From an uncultured Bacteroidales bacterium (GTDB lineage Bacteria; Bacteroidota; Bacteroidia; Bacteroidales; F082), in contig ONJF01000004.1 of NCBI GenBank assembly GCA_900318085.1, positions 62,001 through 126,000 on the forward strand: DNA of 64,000 bases, written 5' to 3'. The notes under the pieces are model-generated. The model did not search any database, had not been told where the DNA came from, and saw nothing but the letters and a program-made list of their open reading frames with translations. The first letter of the stretch is position 1. Every line of letters begins with the position of its first letter. Position numbers and translations under genes: made by a program. Of the stretch, positions 25,569 to 33,501 are shown piece after piece.

Positions 25569-26510
25569 TTATGCAATAATTCTCGTACCACATGTCGGGT
25601 CGCCGAGTCTTGTGGCCTCGGTGATGATGGCCTCATGACCCGTGGCTTCCACGAAGAGGATGGCGGCACGCACCTTGGGCGCCATGCTGCCCTCGGTGAA
25701 CTGACCGTCGGCCAGGTGTTTCTTGGCCTCGGCAACGGTGATGGTATCCAAAGCCTGCTCGTTGTCCTTGCGGAAGTTGATGTAGACCTTCGGCACATCG
25801 GTGAGGATGTAGAACTCGTCGGCACCGATATTGATGGCGGTCATGGCCGATGCGAGGTCCTTGTCGATGACGGCCTCAACACCACCCAAGCTACCGTCGG
25901 GCTTCTCGATGACGGGGATGCCACCACCGCCCACGGTGATGACGATGTTGCCCTGTTCAGCCAGCTGCTTCACGAGGTCGACATTTTGGATGGCGATAGG
26001 TTTCGGAGAAGCCACCACCTTACGCCAACCGCGACCTTTGGGGTCTTCCTTGTAGATGGCACCCGTCTCGGCAGCGTACTTTTCAGCCTCTTCCTTGGAG
26101 TAATAAGGACCGACAGGCTTGGTGGGGTTTTGGAACATCGGGTCGTTCTTGTCGACCACCACCTGCGTCACCAGGGTGACCACATTGCGCTTCAGGCCTT
26201 CCTTGGCGAAGGTTTTGCCCAAACCCATCTCAATCATGAAACCGATGAGGCCTTGGGTCTCGGCCACGCAGAAGTCGATAGGCATTCCCGGCACACCAAA
26301 CTGATGGTGACCAGCCTCGTGCTGCAACATCACATTGCCCACTTGAGGACCATTGCCGTGACCGATGACCAGGTTATAATCGTTTTTCAAGAACGGAAGC
26401 AGCGAGTGGCATGTCTCGGTGACATTCTCCATCTGTTCCCTATAGGTTCCTTTTTGACCGCCTCTCAACAGGGCGTTTCCGCCAAAGGCGATGACTGCTA
26501 GTTTCTTCAT
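25569..26510 (-). CDS. arcC: Carbamate kinase
   Basis: A 313-residue amino-acid-kinase-fold enzyme that makes ATP from carbamoyl phosphate and ADP, the last step of arginine or purine/allantoin fermentation. It starts MKKLAVIAFGGNALLRG, and shows GHGNGPQVGN near residue 50, the carbamate kinase signature VASPKPIAI near 170 and GGGGIPV near 195. Length is standard. No arginine deiminase (arcA) or ornithine carbamoyltransferase is next to it, so the supply of carbamoyl phosphate is not evident from the window. Confidence 0.93.
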   Translation of the reverse strand: MKKLAVIAFGGNALLRGGQKGTYREQMENVTETCHSLLPFLKNDYNLVIGHGNGPQVGNVMLQHEAGHHQFGVPGMPIDFCVAETQGLIGFMIEMGLGKTFAKEGLKRNVVTLVTQVVVDKNDPMFQNPTKPVGPYYSKEEAEKYAAETGAIYKEDPKGRGWRKVVASPKPIAIQNVDLVKQLAEQGNIVITVGGGGIPVIEKPDGSLGGVEAVIDKDLASAMTAINIGADEFYILTDVPKVYINFRKDNEQALDTITVAEAKKHLADGQFTEGSMAPKVRAAILFVEATGHEAIITEATRLGDPTCGTRIIA

Positions 26511-26542
26511 TATTAGGTATTTAAGGTTATTTTCTTATATAT

Positions 26543-26613
26543 TGCTTCTGGCTACTGGCTCTTGGCATTTGGCTTGTTTGGCATTTAGCCAGTTGCCAGA
26601 GGCCAGAAGCCAG
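26543..26613. repeat. GGCTTCTGGC-type array, second copy
   Basis: TGCTTCTGGCTACTGGCTCTTGG-type units (26543-26578) are followed by their inverted forms GCCAGTTGCCAGAGGCCAGAAG (26588-26612, written in part). They can fold into one long imperfect hairpin. The family is the same as at 5791-5904. It lies between a lipocalin-like gene and arcC on the same strand. Confidence 0.6.
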
Positions 26614-26618
26614 AGTAT

Positions 26619-26966
26619 TTACTTCCTATGATATGTTACAGTATAACCGTCTTGTCCGATGACCAAAAGGCTATCGCTGAGCGAGATAATGTTGTTGGTA
26701 TCGGCGAAGCTGGTCGGGTTGGTGCCATTCGTCGTTCCGTTGAGGATCAGTTTGTCACCGACCTTCTCCCAGGTCTGATATTCCCTAAAGCCCGTGTTGA
26801 TGGATTTGACTTCGCCATTTTCAAGCAAAGTGAAGCCCACTTCTCCCAGCAGACTGCCCTCGGCAGCGGGTTCAACCCAGGTTCCGACGATGGAAGGACG
26901 CGAACATGAAGCGAAAGCCAAGCCCATAAGTCCGCATAATGCAATGATAATCAAATTTTTATTCAT
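26619..26966 (-). CDS. Lipocalin-like lipoprotein
   Basis: A 115-residue lipoprotein: MNKNLIIIALCGLMGLAFASC ends in a clear lipobox. The mature domain begins SIVGTWVEPA, then shows strands FTLLENGEVKSI and YQTWEKVGDKLILNG, the pattern of the small lipocalin-like domain common in Bacteroidota lipoproteins. It could bind a small hydrophobic ligand, but none is known for the family. It stands alone between arcC and the P-type ATPase, all on the minus strand. Confidence 0.75.
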   Translation of the reverse strand: MNKNLIIIALCGLMGLAFASCSRPSIVGTWVEPAAEGSLLGEVGFTLLENGEVKSINTGFREYQTWEKVGDKLILNGTTNGTNPTSFADTNNIISLSDSLLVIGQDGYTVTYHRK

Positions 26967-27027
26967 TTCTAACTCCTATTTGATTTGGAGCGGCAAAGAT
27001 ACGAACTTTTCTTTCACAAAATCAAGA

Positions 27028-29799
27028 CTATCCTTTGTTTTTCCTGCTTTTCATCTTTCTTGCCCATCGCACCAACTCTCCGACCCAAAGAATGAGTGAT
27101 GTCCCAACGATGATACGCACCCAGTCACCAAACGGCAACGGCACCACATTGAACATCTCACCACCAAAGGTGACAATGAGTATTTGACCCAAGAAGATGA
27201 TCAACAAGGTAAGTCCAAAACCTCTACGCACATCCTTGTTGAGGAATCCCCGCAACGCCGACTGATGCGAATGATAGGCCTTGGCGTTGAAGATGTTCCA
27301 GAACTGCATGAAGACGAAAATGGTAAAGAACATCGAAAGTTCCTTCGGCGTAAACCCGCCCACATGATGGAAATTGAAATAGTTGGCGAAATAATCGCGG
27401 AGCGAAAAGTCGGCCAGCGTCTCCACGCCGCTATGCATGAAGTACTGGATGAAACCAAACAGCACGATCACGAAGAACAATCCCACGCCGAAGATGCGTT
27501 TCATCATACCCTTGGTGATAATGAAGGCGAAACGCGAACGAGGCTTGTCCTTGAGGACATCGCGATCGGGTGGCAACGAGGCCAACGCCATGGCGGCGAA
27601 GGTGTCCATGATGAGGTTAATCCACAGCATCTGTGTCACGGTGAGCGGCGACTCGGTGCCCAACATAGCACCGATCAACACGATGAGACAGGCAGCCACA
27701 TTGATGGTCATCTGGAACAGGATGAAACGCTGGATGTTGAGGTACAGTGAACGGCCCCACATCACGGCACGCGCGATGCTCTTGAACGAGTTATCCAAGA
27801 TGGTGATGTCGCTGGCTTCCTTGGCCACCGAGGTGCCGTCGCCCATCGAGAGGCCAATCTGGGCTCGGTTCAAGGCAGGTGCGTCGTTGGTGCCGTCACC
27901 CGTGACGGCCACGACCTCACCCTTTTCCTGGAGCAGGCGCACAAGACGCTCCTTGTCGGAAGGCCGCGCACGCGACATGATCTTCAGGTCGCCCACACGC
28001 TCACGTAGCTCATCGTCAGTCAGCAAGTTGAATTCCTTGCCCGTGATCATCTGCCGTTCAGGGTCGTCAGTGTCGTTCCAAAGTCCCACCTGTCGACCAA
28101 TCTCACGCGCCGTACCTGGCGTGTCACCCGTCACAATCTTGATGCTGATGCCAGCATTCAAGCAGTCCTTAACGGAATCTGCCACATCGTCGCGGATGGG
28201 GTCGATGATGCCCACAACGCCCAAGAAACACAGGTCCTCAACGGTCAACTTGCCGTTGACAAACACCGTCTTGACCTCTTCTTCGGTGATGTATTTATAG
28301 GCGAAGCCCAGGGTGCGCATGGCTTTGTTCTGGTATTCCAACAGTTTGCGTTCCACTTCGTCCTTGGCCCACTGGATACTCGCCTCACGGTCGGCCAATT
28401 TCACCGTCGTGCTGCGTTTCAGCATGATTTCCGGCGCACCTTTTACATAGAGGATATACTCGTCCGACAATGTCGACTTGACCACCGTGGCCATGTACTT
28501 GTATTTCGTCGTAAACGGCAGCTGACTGACAATCACGCCATCATCACGCATCTTGACAAAATCGATATTATTATCGAACAGCCACAGTAGCAGTGCGCCT
28601 TCGGTAGGATTACCGATAACTTTCACCTTCTGCGGATCGTTGAAGTCAAGAAACGCCGTCGAATTGAGCGCGATGCCCTCTGCCATAAGATGTCCGGCTT
28701 CCGAGTCATCAAGACAACCGTCTTTCAATCCGTATATCAGGCTGTCACCGAGACTCATACGGTTTTTGGTAAGCGTTCCCGTTTTATCAGAGCAAATCAC
28801 CGTGGCAGCGCCCATGGTCTCGCAGGCATGCATCTTACGTACCAAGTTATTGGTTTCCAACATTCGTTTCATGCTCATTGCCAAACTCAATGTCACGCTC
28901 ATCGGCAAACCTTCGGGCACAGCTACTACGATTAAGGTAACGGCAATCATCAAGCTGTTGAGCACATAACGCACCAAGTCCATCCAATCCAGCGGCACAT
29001 CGTCGCGATAAATGAAATACATGATCATGCGCAGCACGACAATCAATCCGGCGATGACATAACTGGCTATGGTGATGCCGTTCCCGAGCTTGTCGAGTTG
29101 TTGGTTGAGCGGCGTCTTCACCTTATTGTCGATCTGCGCTCCACGATACACCTTGCCCCACTCCGTGGCATCGCCCACCTTCTCTACAATAAAGACGCCA
29201 TGACCATCCATCACCGAGCTACCACGGCAGACATAGTTGGAGGGATAGGTGGCCTCCTTCTTGAATTCCGCCTTGTTCGTCGTCTTGCTACAAGAAGGTT
29301 CACCCGTCAGGTCCGACTCATTGACCCTCATGGAGACGGCCTCCACCAAGCGTCCGTCGGCAGGCACCTCGTCTCCCGTGTTGAGCACTACGACATCGCC
29401 CACCACCACATCCTTGCGCTCGATGCGTTGGATTTTGCCACTACGAAACACCGTCACCATCTTCTCATCTTCAGCCTGGTTCAGGATCTCGAACTTCTTG
29501 TTGGCGCTCTGCTCAAACAAGAAACCCACCGTGGTGGCCAGCATCACCGCCACGAAGATGCCCAAAGGCTCAAACAACACCGAAGCGGTTTTGGTGCCCG
29601 TAAACAATTGGTACAGCGAAACAGCCACCGAAAGCAACAAGGCAATCAACAATATGCGTATGATGGGATCGGAGAACTTCTCCAAAAACTGTTTCCAAAT
29701 TGGTTCTTTCTCTGGGGGTGTCAGCACATTGTCGCCATGTTTGCGGCGGCTCTCCTCCACTTGCTTTTGCGTCAAACCATTCCTATAATCTCTGGCCAT
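27028..29799 (-). CDS. Calcium-translocating P-type ATPase (PMCA-like)
   Basis: A 923-residue P2-type ATPase that exports a cation, probably Ca2+, at the cost of ATP. It has the actuator motif LTGEP near residue 164, the PEGLP ion-site helix at 295-299, the phosphorylated aspartate Asp338 in SDKTGTLTKN, and GDGTNDAPAL near the hinge. An N-terminal cation-ATPase domain and about ten membrane spans are present. The long C-terminal autoinhibitory tail of eukaryotic PMCA is absent. Sequence resembles the bacterial PMCA-type calcium pumps; the ion is inferred from family. Confidence 0.9.
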   Translation of the reverse strand: MARDYRNGLTQKQVEESRRKHGDNVLTPPEKEPIWKQFLEKFSDPIIRILLIALLLSVAVSLYQLFTGTKTASVLFEPLGIFVAVMLATTVGFLFEQSANKKFEILNQAEDEKMVTVFRSGKIQRIERKDVVVGDVVVLNTGDEVPADGRLVEAVSMRVNESDLTGEPSCSKTTNKAEFKKEATYPSNYVCRGSSVMDGHGVFIVEKVGDATEWGKVYRGAQIDNKVKTPLNQQLDKLGNGITIASYVIAGLIVVLRMIMYFIYRDDVPLDWMDLVRYVLNSLMIAVTLIVVAVPEGLPMSVTLSLAMSMKRMLETNNLVRKMHACETMGAATVICSDKTGTLTKNRMSLGDSLIYGLKDGCLDDSEAGHLMAEGIALNSTAFLDFNDPQKVKVIGNPTEGALLLWLFDNNIDFVKMRDDGVIVSQLPFTTKYKYMATVVKSTLSDEYILYVKGAPEIMLKRSTTVKLADREASIQWAKDEVERKLLEYQNKAMRTLGFAYKYITEEEVKTVFVNGKLTVEDLCFLGVVGIIDPIRDDVADSVKDCLNAGISIKIVTGDTPGTAREIGRQVGLWNDTDDPERQMITGKEFNLLTDDELRERVGDLKIMSRARPSDKERLVRLLQEKGEVVAVTGDGTNDAPALNRAQIGLSMGDGTSVAKEASDITILDNSFKSIARAVMWGRSLYLNIQRFILFQMTINVAACLIVLIGAMLGTESPLTVTQMLWINLIMDTFAAMALASLPPDRDVLKDKPRSRFAFIITKGMMKRIFGVGLFFVIVLFGFIQYFMHSGVETLADFSLRDYFANYFNFHHVGGFTPKELSMFFTIFVFMQFWNIFNAKAYHSHQSALRGFLNKDVRRGFGLTLLIIFLGQILIVTFGGEMFNVVPLPFGDWVRIIVGTSLILWVGELVRWARKMKSRKNKG

Positions 29800-29835
29800 T
29801 TTTCAACAATTTTACTCGTTTTTCAATTTTATGAC

Positions 29836-29866
29836 TATCTTTGCGATGTAAAACGGCGCAAAAATA
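29836..29866. promoter_or_regulatory. Overlapping face-to-face promoter boxes
   Basis: A plus-strand TATCTTTG at 29836-29843 points to the TerB-like gene at 29931. A minus-strand TATTTTTG at 29859-29866 points to the ATPase gene at 29799. The two boxes face each other 15 bp apart, so their start sites nearly coincide and RNA polymerases would compete. Confidence 0.45.
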
Positions 29867-29930
29867 CAATCTCGTATACAACCGACGCAAGGTTGCAAGG
29901 TTACAACCCAAAAATTGATACCGTAACGCA

Positions 29931-31304
29931 ATGAAATTCAAGGAACAACATAAAACCGCCTTGGCGAAGGTTCTTTCCGACCTCGTGCAGTGCGACGGCA
30001 TCGTCAACCAAGGCGAGATTGACTTCCTGCAGCGCGCCTATGCCGTTTTCCGCATCACCACCACCAGCCGCAAGAAAGCCACGCGCCTCAGCCTCGCCGA
30101 GGCGGTCAGGATGCTGAAAGCCCTGGGGGACGAAGAGAAAAACGCCATTCTCCGCGTGTTGCAGATGCTTTCGATGTCGGACGACGACCTGGCCCAAAGC
30201 GAGTCGCAGTTCATCACCGCGCTGCTGCTTTCCATAGGACTGCGCCTGCCCGAAACCGAGGGTATTAAGGCCGAATTCGTCTCCATCCCGAACCTCGGAT
30301 TCGACACGCGTAACGCGGTGCTTTATGTCGAGCCAAGCTACGACAAAAAAGTCAACGCCCGCATCAAACGCGACTACGACGCCATCTGCGATGTCTTAGA
30401 CTCCATGGGCCGCGAATTCTTTTATCTGCCCCATTTTGTCAGCGACCTCGACAGCAAGAAAGACACCTTCCGCAACACGCTCAGTTATCTCGAACCGTCG
30501 CTCTCGACCGAACAACTCGACCATATCGACCGCAACCTAGCCCAACTCAACAGTGTGTTTTTCTCCAAGGAAATCTTTCTCAACCACCTCAACGCCAATG
30601 GGTTGAATATTGAGAAGCCTGCCTATTTCCTTAAGATCGACACCCCCATGGTGGGGCATGGCCATGACTTTCTCATCATCGAAATCGACGGCGACCCTTT
30701 GGACACGATAAGCCGTGTGGCATGGCTTAAATCCAACATCCTGAACATCAACCCGCCTGCCTGTAGCCCAAGGGAAACGCGCCTCATCGAGAAATTCAAG
30801 GCTTGCGATGGCGCTACCACCCACGACGAGCTCCAATACACGGGGCTGCACAAGATCATCATCGACACCGTACTCAAATACAACATCTCGCAACAAGTCA
30901 GCCGACTCTACATCACCCATAATGGCGACATTTTCCTCACCGACCGAAACAACACCGAGGTGAAGATGCCCGCCCTCTGCAAGGCGCTCTACATCTTCTT
31001 CCTACTCCACGAGGAAGGGATGTCGCTGACTTACTTAAACGACCACAAGACTGAGCTGTACAACATCTATCGCTGCATCTCGACCTATGGCGACGATGAG
31101 CTGCTCCGGACCGCCATTGACAACCTCACCGATTTCATCGGCTCGACGATGAACGCCAACCTCTCGCGCATCCGCAAGGCCTTCCGCGACATCTTGGGCG
31201 ACGAGGCCAGCATCTACCTCATCAAAGGCGAAAAAGGTGGACGGAAATCCATCCACCTCGACCGCAGCCTCGTGGTCTTCGAGGACCGCAAGGCATTTGA
31301 GTAA
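29931..31304 (+). CDS. TerB-like helical-domain protein, unknown function
   Basis: A 457-residue soluble protein. Residues 1-110 are helical and look like a TerB-type domain (LAKVLSDLVQCDGIVNQGEIDFLQ). A middle region of mixed structure follows, and the end (IGSTMNANLSRIRKAF ... GRKSIHLDRSLVVFE) resembles a winged-helix-like tail with basic and hydrophobic residues. Similar proteins occur widely in Bacteroidota without assigned function. TerB domains are linked to stress and envelope complexes in other bacteria, but this gene has no ter neighbours. Confidence 0.65.
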   Translation: MKFKEQHKTALAKVLSDLVQCDGIVNQGEIDFLQRAYAVFRITTTSRKKATRLSLAEAVRMLKALGDEEKNAILRVLQMLSMSDDDLAQSESQFITALLLSIGLRLPETEGIKAEFVSIPNLGFDTRNAVLYVEPSYDKKVNARIKRDYDAICDVLDSMGREFFYLPHFVSDLDSKKDTFRNTLSYLEPSLSTEQLDHIDRNLAQLNSVFFSKEIFLNHLNANGLNIEKPAYFLKIDTPMVGHGHDFLIIEIDGDPLDTISRVAWLKSNILNINPPACSPRETRLIEKFKACDGATTHDELQYTGLHKIIIDTVLKYNISQQVSRLYITHNGDIFLTDRNNTEVKMPALCKALYIFFLLHEEGMSLTYLNDHKTELYNIYRCISTYGDDELLRTAIDNLTDFIGSTMNANLSRIRKAFRDILGDEASIYLIKGEKGGRKSIHLDRSLVVFEDRKAFE

Positions 31305-31326
31305 AGCAAATCTTTCTAATCACAAT

Positions 31327-31454
31327 GAGATTCCCTGCGGGAATGGCACGAAGTCGCTGCGTTAAAAGCGGCGGCAAAAAGAACTCAAGAAACGCAAGCT
31401 CCTCAAGCCGCCGCAATAAATAAAAAACGCACCTCCATTCCCGAAGGGAATCTC
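31327..31454. repeat. Nested inverted repeat element
   Basis: Outer arms GAGATTCCCTGCGGGAATGG (31327-31346) and its complement with one mismatch (31435-31454) are each also small hairpins (TTCCC-nnn-GGGAA). Inside lie GCGGCGGC (31368-31375) and GCCGCCGC (31407-31414). The whole 128-bp unit lies between convergent genes. It looks like a pair of REP sequences in inverted order or a miniature mobile element. Confidence 0.55.
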
Positions 31455-31474
31455 TTTAAAAGGTGTTTGTTTTA

Positions 31475-32248
31475 TTACGCGTTCTGCCCTCCCAACAGGA
31501 AAGTCACATCGGAATTCGGATCGATCTCAACCGAGTCCTTGCCGTAGCGCATCACAATCATCTTCTTGCCGCCTTTAAGCATCATCTTGCCGTCGGTCAC
31601 CCAGAGTGCAGTGGCCTCGCGCAAGCCCACCACTGTCATGTCTTGGTTGACGGCAAGGTACTCGTTGATACGGTCTTGTCGCGTCTCCCCTCCATGTTTG
31701 ATCATCTTGTCGATTTCGGGATGCGGGTCAAGATAGTGCGGGTTGATTTGGAACGGCACCAGATTGAGGCACTTGAACGAAGCGGGCTGTACGATGGGCA
31801 TGTCGTTGGTGGTGCACAGCGTCGGGCAAGCCACATTGGAGCCGGCGCTCCAGCCCATGTAGGGCACACCAGCGAGGGCGCGTTCGCGGATGGCATCCAT
31901 CAGGCCGTAGCGGTGCATCTCGGCCACCAGGTGGAAGGTATTGCCGCCGCCCACCACGATGCAGTCGGCCTCCTTGACGGCCTTCACCTTGTCATCGTAA
32001 TGGTGCACGGAGGTGAAATTCTCCAAGCCGAACTTGGTGCGGAACACATTCCTCACCTTCGACTCATAGGCGTCGTAGCTCTCGGGATAGACCATCCCAC
32101 CGATATTGACACCGGCAAAGGGGATAAAGATGATGCGGCTGTCCTTATTAATATGGTTCTCCAAGCAGAAAAGCTCGATTTGGGTCGTGGCCCAAGCCAG
32201 ATAATTCTCGCCAAAGTTGGTCGAATTGCTAATCAGTAGTAGTCTCAT
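31475..32248 (-). CDS. pepE: Peptidase E, alpha-aspartyl dipeptidase
   Basis: A 257-residue cytoplasmic serine peptidase of family S51 that cleaves dipeptides with N-terminal aspartate. The nucleophile is Ser134 in GWSAGSNVA. Asp149 and His171 (in INPHYLD) complete a triad whose spacing of 15 and 22 residues equals that of the Salmonella enzyme (120/135/157). Length is slightly longer than the Salmonella protein. It is a single gene, with a TAnnTTTG box just upstream on the minus strand. Confidence 0.93.
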   Translation of the reverse strand: MRLLLISNSTNFGENYLAWATTQIELFCLENHINKDSRIIFIPFAGVNIGGMVYPESYDAYESKVRNVFRTKFGLENFTSVHHYDDKVKAVKEADCIVVGGGNTFHLVAEMHRYGLMDAIRERALAGVPYMGWSAGSNVACPTLCTTNDMPIVQPASFKCLNLVPFQINPHYLDPHPEIDKMIKHGGETRQDRINEYLAVNQDMTVVGLREATALWVTDGKMMLKGGKKMIVMRYGKDSVEIDPNSDVTFLLGGQNA

Positions 32249-32420
32249 GATGTAAAAAGTTGGTTAACGATGGTGCAAAAATAGCAAAAAAGCGATTGCA
32301 ATTGCAAGAAGACGCAAAAAACGGGCGCATCCTTGAAAAAATATCCATTTGATAATCAAAGTGTTGTAAAAAACTGCAAAAATTTTCCCGTTTTTTTGAT
32401 CACATAATTGAAAAAAGCTG

Positions 32421-32428
32421 TACTTTTG
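32421..32428 (+). promoter_or_regulatory. TAnnTTTG -7 box for the tRNA genes
   Basis: TACTTTTG lies 17 nt before tRNA-Arg. A TTTG at 32395-32398 lies 22 nt upstream, near the expected -33 position. Confidence 0.6.
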
Positions 32429-32444
32429 CGGTGTCAAAACGACT

Positions 32445-32518
32445 GGACTAGTAGCTCAATTGGATAGAGTCCCTGACTACGGATCAGGCGGTTGTGGGTT
32501 CGACTCCCGCCTAGTTCA
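32445..32518 (+). tRNA. tRNA-Arg(ACG)
   Basis: A 74-nt cloverleaf: acceptor GGACTAG pairs with CTAGTTC, the anticodon loop CTACGGA gives anticodon ACG (read as ICG), and the T loop reads TTCGACT. The discriminator is A. The 3' CCA is not encoded. Confidence 0.92.
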
Positions 32519-32522
32519 CTTA

Positions 32523-32550
32523 AAAGGTTCCGCAAAAAGAACCTTTTTTT
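32523..32550 (+). terminator. Terminator-like hairpin between the two tRNAs
   Basis: AAAGGTTC and GAACCTTT form an eight-bp stem followed by TTTT that abuts the first base of tRNA-Glu. It has the form of a rho-independent terminator, yet the next tRNA begins directly after it, so partial readthrough or a processing role is likely. Confidence 0.6.
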
Positions 32551-32625
32551 GGCCCATTCGACTAGAGGCTAGGTCGTCAGATTCTCACTCTGGAAACAGC
32601 GGTTCGATTCCGCTATGGGCTACCA
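32551..32625 (+). tRNA. tRNA-Glu(CTC)
   Basis: A 72-nt body plus encoded CCA: acceptor GGCCCAT pairs with ATGGGCT, the loop TTCTCAC gives anticodon CTC, and the TTCGACTAGAGGCTAGG D-arm region is typical of tRNA-Glu. Many bacteria use only the TTC isoacceptor, so this is an extra GAG reader. The CCA is genome-encoded here but not in the neighbouring tRNA-Arg. Confidence 0.88.
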
Positions 32626-32629
32626 AATC

Positions 32630-32666
32630 AACCCCTAACTTGTTAAAAATCAGGTTAGGGGTTTTT
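32630..32666 (+). terminator. Rho-independent terminator after tRNA-Glu
   Basis: AACCCCTAAC (32630-32639) pairs with GTTAGGGGTT (32654-32663), followed by a run of T. Confidence 0.85.
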
Positions 32667-32722
32667 CATTTGCGACAGAAGGCTTAACACTGTTCTAGCT
32701 TTGCCTAAACGACACAATCGCA

Positions 32723-32941
32723 TCACTTTTGTGATTTGGATTTACCTGGATTTACTACTCCATTTACCGCACAGATAATAGACTCAAGGGTCTTGACAGG
32801 CTTGCCCTTCCTTGTAAGCCAATTCCTCTTTGCGTATTCCTCATATATAGTCTCAGCATCAAGGTTAAACTTCTCTTTCCTAATGAACTCGTCAATCATA
32901 CCTATCGTAGGTATACCTATTTCAATACCTTTGTAAGTCAT
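32723..32941 (-). CDS. Small hypothetical protein
   Basis: A 72-residue basic, soluble protein (MTYKGIEIGIPTIGMIDEFI...) with no signal peptide. The segment YAKRNWLTRKGKPVKTLESII reads like a small helical nucleic-acid or protein binding unit, but no family is recognised. A minus-strand TATTTTTG at 32958-32965 lies 17 nt before its ATG, which supports expression. It sits just after the tRNA pair, a common site for mobile-element relics. Confidence 0.6.
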   Translation of the reverse strand: MTYKGIEIGIPTIGMIDEFIRKEKFNLDAETIYEEYAKRNWLTRKGKPVKTLESIICAVNGVVNPGKSKSQK

Positions 32942-33032
32942 TTTTGGCTTTTTTCTGCAAAAATATAAATTATCGGATTATCACAAGCGTTATCCAATGA
33001 GTCTTCATGTCATGAAACAACCTTAAAAACAA

Positions 33033-33060
33033 GAAAATCCCAGCCGAAGCCAGGATTTTC
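33033..33060 (-). terminator. UUCG-loop hairpin, probable terminator
   Basis: A 12-bp stem with two G-U pairs and a TTCG tetraloop when read on the minus strand, followed by TTGTTTTTAAGG. Upstream on that strand is a TATTTTTG box (33142-33149) and a 24-codon frame, so a transcript of about 100 nt is plausible. The rest of the 32942-33261 interval is AT-rich with no further gene that I can support. Confidence 0.5.
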
Positions 33061-33223
33061 AAGAACCAAAAACCAAAATTTATGAAACCTTTTACTTGCA
33101 GCCATTTGCATGGCCACAGGTCTTAATGATAAGAACCGCTGCAAAAATATATTTTTTTGGAAACATACATGCTTTTTTTGGAAAACAAATCCATTTTTTC
33201 TTGACAGCTACATTTTTTCTTCT

Positions 33224-33231
33224 TATATTTG
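33224..33231 (+). promoter_or_regulatory. Consensus promoter for a small gene
   Basis: TATATTTG is preceded by TTG at 33201-33203 with a 20-nt spacer, one of the best -33/-7 matches in the window. ATG 33262 follows after 30 nt. Confidence 0.65.
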
Positions 33232-33261
33232 CAACCCTAAACACAAAAAAAGCACTGCACT

Positions 33262-33501
33262 ATGGAAAAATTCATGGACAAACTCACCGAAGCCATCATC
33301 AAGAACGACGGCCTCTCCGAAACCGAAGCCAAAGCCAAACTCAACCTCATCTATATCAAGATGGGGCAATCAGAAATCAAGCAGTTCGTCGACGAATTCA
33401 TCGACTGGCTCATGACCGAAAAGAAGCTGAACTACAAGGCCATCCTCCAAACGCCCGACACCCAGCTTCACGACATGTTCGTTGCCGAGTTCAAGCACTA
33501 A
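33262..33501 (+). CDS. Small acidic helical protein, unknown
   Basis: A 79-residue soluble protein starting MEKFMDKLTEAIIKNDGLSE and ending MFVAEFKH. It is predicted helical and has no membrane segment or known motif. A strong promoter precedes it. Its stop codon overlaps the stop of the convergent EcsC-like gene by 3-4 bases. I do not recognise a family; conservation of the compact length in Bacteroidota would need a search. Confidence 0.65.
   Translation: MEKFMDKLTEAIIKNDGLSETEAKAKLNLIYIKMGQSEIKQFVDEFIDWLMTEKKLNYKAILQTPDTQLHDMFVAEFKH

Noticed and set aside
25635-26501. Plus-strand open frame opposite carbamate kinase
   Set aside because: The minus strand encodes a complete, motif-bearing ArcC; the opposite frame has no family features.
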